Assembly (NCBI RefSeq): GCF_964204645.1
Contig: NC_134025.1
Coordinates: 558,001 to 622,000, forward strand
Direction of reading: 5' to 3'
DNA: 64,000 nucleotides
DNA from: Tubulanus polymorphus
Taxonomy: Eukaryota > Nemertea > Palaeonemertea > Tubulaniformes > Tubulanidae
Shown here piece after piece: positions 49,101 through 62,900 of the stretch (the stretch's first letter is position 1; every line of letters starts with the position of its first letter). A program made the translations under genes and the position numbers. A model generated the notes under the pieces. It ran no database searches, had not been told where the DNA came from, and was given only the letters and a program-made list of their open reading frames with translations.

Positions 49101-52100
49101 ATATACCTTCACAATTGAAATGTTTATCATGTCCCACTTTCACATATTTTTCATCGACTGAAGCCTGAACCTGAATCATTACACTAAGATGAGTTTATAG
49201 GGTTCAGTAATTGTTGAGTAGATGTACTCATTCTGCTGTTCAGTAATTGTTGAGTAGATGTACTCATTCTGCTGTTCAGTAATTGTTGAGTAGATGTACT
49301 CATTCTGCTGTTAACACATTACTAAATAATTCCCTATCATTGATACCACATTCAATAATGAAAAGAAAACAGAATTAGAAATTTAAAAAGTCAAACGGAT
49401 GTTATTTCTGTTTTTTTGGCTCGTAGCGCGTGACACTAGTCAGTCAGTCAGTCAGTTAGTCTGTCAGTCAGTCAGTCAGTCAGTTAGTCTGTCAGTCAGT
49501 CAGTCAGTCAGTCAGTTAGTACTGAAATACAGGAATAACCACAAGCGACATTCTCAACAAACACGGTCTTCTTTCAGATATCAGAATTATACTAGTCAAT
49601 AATTCAAACAGAGAGGTCGGAAACCTGACTAACAGTTTTATCATCAATAGAGGCTCACAAAAACAAGTTTCATACTGAGGACAGCACTTGTAGTGAGGGG
49701 CTGTCACACCTCTCTGGTATTAGTGAGGGGCTGTAACACTTCCCCGGTGTCAGTGAGGGGCTGCCACACCTCTCCGGTGTCAGTGAGGGGCTGTCACACT
49801 TCCCCGGTGTCAGTGAGGGGCTGTCACACTTCCCCGGTGTCAGTGAGGGGCTGTCACACCTCTCTGGTATTAGTGAGGGGCTGTCACACTTCCCCGGTGT
49901 CAGTGAGGGGCTGTCACACCTCTCCGGTATTAGTGAGGGGCTGTCACACTTCCCCGGTGTCAGTGAGGGGCTGTTACATCTCTCTGGTATTAGTGAGGGG
50001 CTGTCACACTTCCCCGGTGTCAGTGAGGGGGTGTCACACTTCCCCGGTGTCAGTGAGGGGCTGTCACACACTTCCCCGGTGTCAGTGAGGGGCTGTCACA
50101 CTTCCCTGGTGTCAGTGAGGGGCTGTCACTCCTCTCTGGTATTAGTGAGGGGCTGCCACACTTCCCCGGTGTCAGTGAGGGGCAGTCACACTTCCCCGGT
50201 GTCAGTGAGGGGCTGTCACACTTCCCCGGTATCAATGAGGGGCTGCCACACCTCTCCGGTGTCAGTGAGGGGCTGTCACACTTCCCCGGTGTCAGTGAGG
50301 GGCTGTCACACTTTCCCGGTGTCAGTGAGGGGCTGTCACTCCTCTCTGGTATCAGTGAGGGGCTGTCACACTTCCCCGGTGTCAGTGAGGGGCTGTCACT
50401 CCTCTCTGGTATCAGTGAGGGGCTGTCACACTTCCCCGGTGTCAGTGAGGGGCTGTCACACTTTCCCGGTGTCAGTGAGGGGCTGTCACTCCTCTCTGGT
50501 ATCAGTGAGGGGCTGTCACACTTCCCCGGTATCAGTGAGGGGCTGCCACACTTCCCCGGTGTCAGTGAGGGGCTGTTACATCTCTCCGGTGTCAGTGAGG
50601 GGCTGTCACTCCTCTCTGGTATCAGTGAGGGGCTGTCACACTTTCCCGGTGTCAGTGAGGGGCTGTCACTCCTCTCTGGTATCAGTGAGGGGCTGTCACA
50701 CTTCCCCGGTGTCAGTGAGGGGCTGTCACACTTTCCCGGTGTCAGTGAGGGGCTGTCACTCCTCTCTGGTATCAGTGAGGGGCTGTCACACTTCCCCGGT
50801 ATCAGTGAGGGGCTGCCACACTTCCCCGGTGTCAGTGAGGGGCTGTTACATCTCTCCGGTGTCAGTGAGGGGCTGTCACACTTCCCCGGTATCAGTGAGG
50901 GGCTGCCACACCTCTCCGGTGTCAGTGAGGGGCTGTCACACTTCCCCGGTATCAGTGAGGGGCTGTCACACTTCCCCGGTGTCAGTGAGGGGCTGTCACT
51001 CCTCTCTGGTATCAGTGAACTGGATTGTGAATACAAAGCAGGAAATTACAGGAAATAGACAAACACAATTACTGACAATACAATATCAGATAGGAATACT
51101 AATAGAGTGAGGAGGGGAGGAGAGGGAGAAGGGGAGGAGGGGAGGAGAGGGAGAAGGGGAGGAGGGGAGGAGAGTGGGGGGTAGTTTCATACCTCAATTG
51201 AATCTCGAGTTGTCCATTTGTGAATCCTCATATCTTCCAGTATATCGAGGACATGGTGGAAATGCGTGCGGAATTCTTCAGCGTAACGTTGAGCTACGAT
51301 ATCAACATTACCTCTTGAACCATCCTGTAAAATATAACAAATTTCTCACTATCAGTGACAGTCTCAGTGACAGGCCGAGTGACTGTCTGGGTCTGGCCGG
51401 CTGGATGACAGGCTGGATGGCAGGCTGGATAACAGGCTGAATAAAGCAGGTTGTAAAACAAGTTTTCTTGTTTTACCATTCGAGCGAATTCATCAAAATA
51501 ATCAGAACTCTAAAATCTGAAAATCATGTAAACATTGAATAATATATCGGAGACATGTTGTAAGTGTTTGAATATTAGACGAGGAGTGTCTCGAGATGGA
51601 GTGTTAACCTCGTGAGGTGTTCAGACTACTGCTTCATACACACGGTCACTAGAGATTTCTACGCATAGACTTTGGTAAAAACGGCTAAACTGTTGTCATT
51701 GGCAGCAATAGGGTAATCAGATTTTACAAATTACCATCGCAAATCTAATCACGAGACTCCTTCGAGCAGAAAGAACTTGTAAGAATATTCTACAGATCCC
51801 AAACGTACAGTGAATATGTACAGACAACAACTGAAAAATTCTATTCCCATCTGAGACTGTGATACCGGTTCCCAGATCCAGCCAGCCATCATTCTGACAT
51901 CGAAATGTGTCTAAAGTTTAAAAAGATAAGTCGTAAAAATGATGCGCGACAACAATCCATTTAGAAATATTTCCCTCGAGGCGTTCGTTTCTAGCCGCAA
52001 TCTTTTAAACAGATTATAAAACCTTGAATTTATATCAGATATTTATGATTGAGATACGAGTTCATTCTTGTGTTCGAGCAATAGACGTGAAATGTAGATA

Positions 52101-55100
52101 ATAACATTCAGTCTAGAGACCGACCGATGATTGTTTACCCAACATTTCCAATTTCATCTACGGAAGTCAAACGAAGTCATCACTATTTTTAAGTCCTAAT
52201 TAACATATTATTTATAATCTAATTTACTAAGTGAAAGTCATTAAACGGATGATGAACGTAATGATCACAACAATGATGATGACAATGAGGAGGACTTAAG
52301 CTCAAGTTTCACTTTATAGTTTCGAATAAAAAATCAAAATCTCGGGGTAGATAAATGAGAGGCCGGTATGAGTCGTGATTGTGGCCGTTTTAATTATTTA
52401 TTCATAGCTAGCGTTGTATAAATCAATAGTGAACTCTCGGTTAACGTAAGAAACAAGATCCACAAGTGACACTTCACTGAACAATTTTATTGAAATACAA
52501 CATTCACTCAATACACGTCGTTCAAGTAGAAATAAATGATTGCTAGAATTAAGTGGCTAGCAATGACTTGATTATTATTACAGCACCAGCAGCAGCAGCA
52601 GTAGCAGCAGCAGCAGCACTAGCACCAGCACTAGCACCAGGGCACCACCAGCACCAGGACACCACCAAAACAAATCTCTATATGATATTTATAAAATAGT
52701 TAATACTGATATTCAGATCTAAGTAGTTATAAATTTTGTACTATCTGAAAATAGTTGATATGAATGGTATTTGATTTGTCTGGGTGTCTCATGAGGCATG
52801 CTGTACATTCATTAACTTGATATGTTATTTAACAGTTTCAATGTGCAATTGTGATTGTGTTTATTTTTGCAAATTACTATTATGTAAATTATAATCCGAA
52901 CTCGAACAAATACAAAATGGTTGGATGGTCACAACTGATGTGTAAACAAACAAGTTTGCGAGCGTAGCTAACAGGGCTGACAACCTCAGTAAACTGCTAT
53001 CAGTAATAAATGGAATATTTTTCAGTAACATTTCATTGAAATATGAAAGAAAATGTTCAAATTAACCAGTAATCAACAGTAAGACCCTCAGTAAAATCTT
53101 TCATATTACATCAAACAACATTATAAAATAGTAACAAATACTGAAAATCAGGGACAGTTTGGGCAGCTCTGAGTAAACCAATACACGACTATCGGGATAA
53201 AGCTGAACTAGGAAATGAATATGTCTGTAGCTCAAGGAAACATTTCAGATTTTTTCATTCTCAGTTGTTTATCTTTCAAAATGGACCGAGTTTTTTATCA
53301 ACAGTAACCATTAAAAGCGTAGGTTTGGCCCGTTTATCCTAGTTTTTCAATCGGTCTGTTCAATTCTAAACCTTAAGTGAAAAGTATTCTTTTTTGAGCA
53401 ACAGAATTTTGAGCCGAATCGAAGCTAATTAATTCACTATTCATTTTTCCCAATGTTCAAAGTCCGGTTTTGATAATTGATAAGAAGGAACTGATGCTAG
53501 CAGCAGCAGCAGCAGCTGTCCAGCCTCCCACACACATACTGGTCACCCCCCATCACTTCTTACACAGATTTAATAATCTACTATCAATCAGTATCGTGTA
53601 ACAAATGAATGAATGTGAGCCCCGCTTTACTCGCCCGCTCCTCAGCAGCTCCTCAGCTGCCCCTCGGGGACCGAGCTCTAAACAAATTGTGTTGTCAGTA
53701 TTTTACGTACAGTGGCAATAACCCGAACAGAGCACCGGCTATTCACATCTTACTCTCTGACGCGCGCGGTATTTTCAATACCGATTCCGGAATCAATGAT
53801 CGCTAAAACGAATCAAACAATGATTGATCGAAGAGGATTCTTTTACCAGTGAGAGATAAATAACACTTTATCAATGACCGCAGTAAATACTACAGAATCT
53901 CTGCTACTAAACGACCATCTATTTACATCTATCACTTAAATCAACATGGCTGCTTGGTAGTTAGAAATAAGCTTAGAATTCAGCACAATAATAATGTAAT
54001 AAACTTTAGTGTCATTTGTGTAGTTTAATTGTGTAGTTTGATATTTCATCTGATGAGGTGTGATATCTCCCTCACAAGATGGCCGCTCATCTTTTATCCT
54101 GTATTTGAATAACTAACTTGTAATTAAACATTTGTTAGAAATGAACTTAGAATTCAGCACTAGTTGTAATAAACTTTAGTGTAATTTGTGTAGTTTAATC
54201 CATTTGATATTTCATCAGATGAAGTGATATCTCCCTCAGCAGATGAGGGGATATCACCTCACCTGATGAGGGGATGTGATCCTCATATTTCACCCGATGA
54301 GGTGATATCATTCCGAAAACATTTGTATCAATGAACTCTTTATACTTATTAGAAAAAAAAAATTTATAAAGTAAAGCGCTTCTATGGATTTTTAGGTTAC
54401 CTTAAGAAATTCAATTTCTAACCACGTGAGATGAGATGAGATGAGATGAGATGAGGTAGGTATAACCTGTCATATTAGGCTACAATTTATAGAATAAATA
54501 TAACTGTGGTTTATGTACAGAGACTGTTTGAATATTTGCTGAGACTAGATCTCTCTGAATTATGATTTATAGAACAGAGGAATGGAGGAGAGGGGAGAAG
54601 GGGAGAGGGGAGGGAGAGGGGAGGGAGAGGGGGGTAAATTCTACCGTTACTGCATTAATTATCTTATTATCTGTTATCTATATGATCAGTGAGTAGAATA
54701 GATCATACGATCTCACGTGATCAATGTTAATAAAACACTTTTTATTACCAATTTACAAATGGTTTGTCGAGGGGGGAGGGGAGGGGGAGGGGGAGGGAGG
54801 GTCAGTTAGAGGGGAGAATATTTTATCACCTTTGAGAGAATGGAACAGTATTTTATGTTGTTTATACAAAAACATGAGCTACATGAGAAACAATGATGTG
54901 AGACCTGAACCCAAATTCACACATCGGTTTTACAACTACCGCTCTACAACTACCGCTCTACAACTACCGCTCTACAACTACCGCTCTACAACTACCGCTC
55001 TACAACTACCGCTCTACAACCACCGCTCTACAACCACCGCTCTACAACCACCGCTCCACAACTACCGCTCCACAACTACCGCTCTACAACTACCGCTCTA

Positions 55101-56889
55101 CAACTACCGCTCTACAACTACCGCTCTACAACTACCGCTCTACAACTACCGCTCTACAACCACCGCTCTACAACCACCGCTCTACAACTACCGCTCTACA
55201 ACTACCGCTCTACAACTACCGCTCTACCACCACCGCTCTACAACTACCGCCCTACAATCTACCGCCCTACAATCTACCGCCCTACAACTACCGCTCTACA
55301 ACTACCGCTCTACAACTACCGATCTACAACTACCGCCCTACAATCTACCGCCCTACAATCTACCGCCCTACAATCTACCGCCCTACAACTACCGCTCTAC
55401 AACTACCGCTCTACAACTACCGCCCTACAATCTACCGCTCTACAATCTACCGCCCTTCAATCTACCGCCCTACAATCTACCGCCCTACAATCTACCGCTC
55501 TACAATCTACCAAACCTTTGGATACTAGGGTTATTAGTGAACAGTCAACCGGGCTTATGTTTCATGACCACTTTTGGACAGCAATGCTGTGTACATGAGC
55601 CCTAGTTTTTACAAGTTTTGACTGTCGACGCAATTTTTAATAAAAAAAGACCTGCGGCTCCTCAACGCGTCTGGCTGTAGTCACACAAAAACACATTCAC
55701 TTTTACTCTATATAACTTTTCTTTAGATATAAAGAATAAATACTGAGGGATGGGACCCGACCCGACCGACCGACCGACCTATACCTAACACTACTGCCGT
55801 AATATTGCCTCATTCATACGTAACAATAGAATGTGAGTTTTAACCTCATTTTCATAAAGAATTCTATTCATATTTCATCCCTCACTCTCTCTCCGCTCTC
55901 TCCGCTCAACACAATGACAATCTAAATTTACTTTCTTTAGCACTTGTGTAAATTTGCACAGATGTGCTCATTTTTATCACAATCACCTCCGTCATCAAAC
56001 TCTGCTCATCCTAGTTCACAAATTAAACACATTCAACTTCATACTACACGTTTTATACAAACATTTTCGCAATCAGATCAGAATCAAAAAGAATTTTTCA
56101 TTTATGAATATGAAGATGTTTTATAGTGTTTTTCAGGTTTAATGATTTTTGCTACACAACATTTTGAATTTATCAATAATAATCAGTGATTTCAATCATC
56201 GCAGATAATGCAGTTAACTAGCATGCTTACTCGAACAACTTCGCGACCAATTTCTCGATCTTTTAAACTCAAGACTCAAAGCGGTCGCAGTGGAGTAAAG
56301 TGAGGTTTACTGTAATTTTTAATGAAGAAATAAAGCGTGATATAAATTTGTGAGCACGAGACATAAGAGATGTGTGAGGAGACACGACCAGTGAGGGGAG
56401 TGCACAAGATTCTTATTATTCCTTTGTTCACTTGTCAGTTTCCGGAACAGGTTTTTGATAAATTACCAGCATTTATCATTTTACACGCCAGCAGAGCAAC
56501 CAGCAGAGATACCTCTCTCCTCTCTCTCTCTCCTCTCTCTCTCTCAACCTGTCTCACTGTCTGTGTCAACTGTCTCACTGCGCACAGAAAATAATCACCA
56601 TTTTACTGTTTATTGTATGACAAAGGACAAAATAACTGAAAAACCAAAAAGAGACAAACAAAGTCTTCACGAGCAGTTACACCAACTAGTCATTGAGACA
56701 TTTTATCAGCACACTTTCAAAAACTGATCGTTCCACATTTCATACTACACACTAGTAATAGTGAAGTGGATGAAAGGGCTGTAGGTAAGGACAGCCGGTG
56801 TATTCCAGTAAGTGCTACGTTAGAAGTGGCTTCTGAGAAAGTGTTCACTGAACACATCAATCAGGTGTAATGACTTACTGGACTTAATC

Positions 56890-56922
<33 letters not shown>

Positions 56923-59900
56923 AGGGTCAGGTCTGTCATCTCAAACTCAGTGTTTGATACAATATGAAAGTCTATCAGACTTTCCTGCCACCTCCCAGAG
57001 AGATGTATTACCTGCCTGAGATGTATTACCTCCCAGAGATGTATTACCTGCCAGAGATGTAAAACCTCTTTTATAAAACTGCATCTGAGAGGTCAAACCT
57101 CCCCGATGCTGAACACTATTTCATAAAGGTCTCAGCCCCTAACACAGATTGAACCTATACAAGCTCTGTCGCTATATCTGGAATTTGACTATCAATATCA
57201 TGTATTCACTAAGGTGATAGAGAAATAATGTGTTTATTCTAAATATGACTGACTGATTGCAACCTTTAAATGATTATTACTCCTCCAAAACTGCGACTAA
57301 ATAGAGATTAACAGTGAATCACAGTCAGACTCAATGTCATCTGATCTGATATATACTACTGCTGCTGCTGTATTTAATAATTATAACTATGACACTACAT
57401 AAATCAACTGATAACCACTAACAGCCCCCATCCATAACAATTACTGACTGAAAATTACACACAGCAGTAAAACCTGTTTCTATCGCACACGCCTGATTGA
57501 AATAAATATCATACCAGTTTCACCTCATTTCTATTTGATAAAACCCACGCGCCACTGCCTGCCACTGCCTGTCGCCCGTAAATTGGTTCAGTTTTCACTC
57601 AGTTATTTGTCATCATTATTATTACACTTAGAAATCAAACTATCATCAATTACAGAATACATTATGAGAACCGCCCGATATTTCATTGGGAGATAACTGT
57701 GAACCTGGTATAGGCATAAATAGTGATTGATTCAGACCAGGTATTTGCCCTGTATTGGGCCTCCTAGCTATAAGGCCCTTTACATTCCTCTAGCAACCAA
57801 GACCCTGCTCCAACCACTAACTGGCCCTAGCTAGACCAAAATCCAACCAATGACTGGGGGTAGCTAGACCCAGGTCTTACAACTGACTGGTCCTAGCTAG
57901 ACCCAGGTCGCACTACTGACTGGTCCTAGCTAGACCCAGGTCTAACAACTGACTGGTCCTAGTTAGACCCAGGTCTAACAACTGACTGGTCCTAGCTAGA
58001 CCCAAGTCGCACTACTGACTGGTCCTAGCTAGACTCAGGTCAAACTACTGACTGGTCCTAGCTAGACTCAGGTCAAACTACTGACTGGTCCCAGCTAACC
58101 GAGGTCCAACCACTGACTGGTCCCAGCTAACCGAGGTCCAACCACTGATTGGGCGTAGTCAGACCCAGGTCCAACCACTGACTGGTCCCAGCTAACCGAG
58201 GTCCAACCACTGACTGGTCCTAGCTAGACCGAGGTCAAACTACTGACTGGTCCTAGCTAACCGAAGTCCAACCACTGACTGGGCGTAGTCAGACCGAGGT
58301 CAGTCGTAATTGTGGCTCTGATTCATAGTTCAATCCTAACCACACTCTATACACACACAATACATTGTATACAGCATGCTCTGTGTCTGTCACATATAAA
58401 TTGCTCGGCTATTCACAATAAATGCATCTCAATATTCAGACTTTCAAGCACCAATTAAGAAAATCATTGATGTGCCGCTAGATCTCTTCCCGTCTCTCTC
58501 TCTCTCCCTCTCTCTCTAAGAGGGCGCGGAGATGGAGAATTTAAATATTTGTGATGGTTGTCAGATGGTTACCCGGGAGATTCAATTCAATCATCAAACA
58601 TCTTACATTAAATACTTGATTATTTCCATTAAAATCAACATTAATTCAATTTTTATCCGATTATTATTCGCGATTCTTTAAAAACCAACCGTCTTTATTG
58701 TTAGATTGTTTAAATAAAGGTTTTCTGCACGATTGAATTCGACGACAGCTTTTTACACAGAGATTAAAAGTCTTATACGAGAGAGCAAGAGGGAAGAGAG
58801 GGTGAGGGGGAGAGGGGGGAAGAGGGGGTGTTACTGGTGTTAGAGAGATCAGCGAATCATAGGCGTCCCAAGGAATTTTCATAGGGGGTTCGAATAAGCA
58901 TCAATCCAGCATCCAAGCACAATGTCTGGTGTTTGGTGGGCCTCCCCCAAAAAACTTTTTGAAAATTGGAGGCTTTACAGACGTTTTCCAGGCTTTAAAT
59001 GAATCATTTAGAGGTAAAAGATTAGTCAAATTGGCAAGAAAAATCTTGAACATTTATTTCATAGTAACTTGAGAAGTTAGCTATCTCGAAAAGGGGGTGC
59101 GTCCGCTACCCCCCGCACCCCCTTGGGGAACCCTATGAGAATATAATTCTTAAACACTCTCTAGGACCAGGTATCAGTAATGATAATACAGAAAGCTGCG
59201 CTCACTGAAATATCACCAGCAGTACCAAACACTATACCGAGTAAGAAGCAATCTACAGTATCAGCGAGGAAACGTTATTAAAATGATTACCATAACAAAG
59301 TAATAATGGATTAAACATCACAATCATCACGGTAGACAATAAATAGACGTCTTATTCCCGTCATCTATAGCAGCAGCAGCAGCAGCAGCGGTAGCAGCGC
59401 TCGGAGAGACTTAATTAAAAATGACATGTTATCAATAATATCTTAGAAGATTCGATATTAAATTATATTCGATGTAGCGAGACACCTGGGACATAGAAAA
59501 CTCTCCACTCATACAAACTGCTGCTCTAGTCTTAGAGGTGAATTTACGCAACATTCTCAACTCAGATATTCAGTCCTAACTAAAGTGATTCAAGTGTAGA
59601 GACACATGAAGGACCTTGAAGTTAATTTTGGCTTTTCTCTCTGTCCGTCTACAAATGTATAGCTTTATGTGACAAACTTTTCTAACAATAATTCATTTCC
59701 TATCCCGCTATCTTCAATATTAAAATGCCTCTCTTTTAGCAGTTTGTCCCAGCAGTAGCGAGAGAGCCAGGTCGCTGTAGGGTACATGGTGAAGTGTTGT
59801 GTAGGTGATGAAGGAAGCTGTGAATTAAAAATTCAGCTCATCATTTTATGGTTAGATGAGAATGCATGATAGTAGCCAGCATCTCCAGCAGCATTAATAC

Positions 59901-62900
59901 CAGCTACCAACGCTCTTTCTATCGTTCATTATTACTTTAGAGGAAAGAAAATGAATGCATAATGAACCAGGCAAATCAGTATTCTACATGTGAGAGACTG
60001 GAGGGAACCAGGCGAGGGGACTGGGGGATCAGCAGGCTGGAGGAGAGGGGCAGGAGGAGAGGGGACTGGGGGATCAGTAGGCTGGAGGAGAGGGGCAGGA
60101 GGAGAGGGGAATGGGGGGGAGATCAGCGGGTAGGAGGAGAGGGGCAGGAGGAGAGGGGACTGGGGGATCAGCAGGCTGGAGGAGAGGGGCAGGAGGAGAG
60201 GGGAATGGGGGGGGGATCAGCGGGTAGGAGGAGAGGGGCAGGAGGAGAGGGGACTGGGGGATCAGCAGGCTGGAGGAGAGGGGCAGGAGGAGAGGGGACA
60301 GGGGGATCAGTAGGCTGGAGGAGAGGGGCAGGAAGAGAGGGGAATGGGGGGGGGATCAGCGGGTAGGAGGAGAGGGGCAGGAGGAGAGGGGACTGGGGGA
60401 TCAGCAGGCTGGAGGAGAGGGGCAGGAGGAGAGGGGACTGGGGGATCAGCGGGTAGGAGGAGAGGGGCAGGAGGAGAGGGGACTGGGGGATCAGCGGGCT
60501 GGAGGAGAAGAGCAGGAGGAGAGGGGCCTGGGGGAGAGCGGGCTGGAGGAGAGGGGCAGGAGGAGAGGGGACTGGGGGATCGGTATGAAATTATTAGCGA
60601 ATAGGCAATGATTTGACAACCAGTCGCCACACCTGACTGGTCGCATTGCACTGAATGGTCACCTCACACCCATTGCCCTCATACAAAACCAACTTCCAAA
60701 CCATGTCAGTTACCTTGGCTCAGTTGTCCAGTGGTTAGGACGCTGGGTTTGGAAATTAGAGACCCAGGTTCAAATCCTGACAGGATCAACTAGGGTTAGG
60801 GTTATTACTGAGAGCTAGGGTTCACAGTTGGGTTTAGACCAAATGAATGTTCTTTTTTGTTTTTTGCAGGTCAATCTATTCGATATTGTTCATATACTGG
60901 AGGTACGAGGTTCATTCTTAAAGGATTAAAGAGCTTTTTTTGAAGACTGCATATATTTTGAACCAGTTATCATCAGCAACTTGTACTCAAGATTCTTTTT
61001 AGAATATTTTCGTAATATTTTTAGGTGGATTAAGAAGTGCCGATAGCAGCAGCAGGTATAGAGAGCTGCAAGCTTCCTCTCACAGTGTCAACTGTATAGC
61101 TCACAGTATGGGTACATGTGTGTGCCGAGTACTGAAACAGATTCCTGTGAACACATGGAAAAAATTAACCAACAACTCTCTTCAAATGAAAAACATCAGT
61201 TGTTTCTAAAAACAGTATCTACTCACACACAGGAATAGAGCAGTAACTATGTTTTATATATAGTATGAATAAAAAGGTTTCTAGTGATTATATAATAACA
61301 AAACATCAGTACCATCAGCAGCAGCAGCAGTAGCAGCAGCTGTATAATTGAAAACAATATCATATTCTGTTTATGAGTAAAAAATAAACAAAAAATGTGA
61401 AATGATTCATTCAACACTAATGGAAAGTCAAGCTGTGAAGTCCCTTCAACAACTGAAGGACGAAGATTCCAGCAACTGCAGTCTATTCCAGGTTTTATCA
61501 CGCAGGAGGTGTTAGGCTTAATGACCCAGACTGTGGTTTTAGTCTCGCTGCTGGATATTGAGCTCGCTGAGGTTCCATGTCCCAGATTTTTGCTGGTTCA
61601 GTTCCAGATTTTGGCTTGTTTATTCCCAGGTTTTTGCTGGTTCAGTTCCAGATTTTGGCTGGTTTATTCCCAGATTTTTGCTGGTTCAGTTCCAGATTTT
61701 GGCTGGTTTATTCCCAGGTTTTTGCTGGTTCAGTTCCAGATTTTGGCTGGTTTATTCCCAGGTTTTTGCTGGTTCAGTTCCAGATTTTGACTGGTTTATT
61801 CCCAGATTTTTGCTGGTTCAGTTCCAGATTTTGGCTGGTTTATTTCCAGGTTTTTGGCTGGTTCAGTTCCAGATTTTGGCTGGTTTATTTCCAGGGTTTT
61901 GCTGGTTCAGTTCCAGATTTTGACTGGTTTATTCCCAGATTTTTGCTGGTTCAGTTCCAGATTTTGGCTGGTTTATTCCCAGATTTTTGCTGGTTCAGTT
62001 CCAGATTTTGGCTGGTTTATTCCCAGATTTTTGCTGGTTCAGTTCCAGATTTTGGCTGGTTTATTCCCAGGTTTTTGCTGGTTCAGTTCCAGATTTTGGC
62101 TGGTTTATTCCCAGATTTTTGCTGGTTCAGTTCCAGATTTTGGCTGGTTTATTCCCAGATTTTTGCTGGTTCAGTTCCAGATTTTTGCTGGTTCAGTTCC
62201 AGATTTTGGCTGGTTCAGTTCCAGATTTTGGCTGGTTCAGTCCTTGGTTTTTTGCTGGTTTAGTCCCAGGTTTTTGCCAGTTTTATTATAAGGGCTTTTG
62301 CCGATTCCTTCATCAGAGGTCGATAATATTTTCCTGTTCTTAAATGATTAACTCGTTTCATTTGCTGAGGAGTTTATCTAGAATCAATCCATCCATGTTT
62401 GTATGGATTTATTTGTATCAAAGAGTTTCTGTTTATTTTCATTAACCTCAATACTACTCGAAGGGTAAGTATTTGTACTTATCACTTATCAGCAAGGTAA
62501 GTTACATAGCTGAATAGTTGGCATAGATAAAACATACTCCGTTGTTGTGTGAATAAACAGCTATAGTAATTAGTATCAATACCCAGATCTAATTACATCA
62601 ATGATGCACTGAGTAAAACACATCAAACATCTTAAAAACAATGACAGTAAAACTTGCTTTTATTAAGAGGATCATTTTAAAAGTACGAATTGGAATGGAA
62701 ATAAATATTGGGACAATAAAAATAGAGATGACTTCAGTAATGTGACGAATTATCTAAATGATGACTTCACTTAGTTTTAACTGAATTATACAAATACAAA
62801 TTGGAACTCAAAACTAAGAGACTTAATGAGTGTTGACCTACAACAAATTTGCTTTTGATTACAATGAAACAATTTGTGTGAAAATGTCCACACAAATTGT

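Noticed and set aside
49670-51110. Open frames of 131-359 codons on both strands
   Set aside because: 30-bp array read as 10-residue repeats; no coding evidence.
53609-53806. 65-codon plus-strand open frame as an exon
   Set aside because: No supporting splice sites or similarity; lies in intron 1 of the minus-strand gene.
54724-55605. 293-codon plus-strand open frame
   Set aside because: 14-bp array; reading rotates through frames and has no recognisable domain.
60715-60790. Functional tRNA gene
   Set aside because: No seven-base anticodon loop with a paired stem and no acceptor stem could be drawn; SINE head is preferred.
59962-62343. Open frames of 86-228 codons in the 45-bp and 44-bp arrays
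   Set aside because: Repeat-derived, overlapping in several frames.
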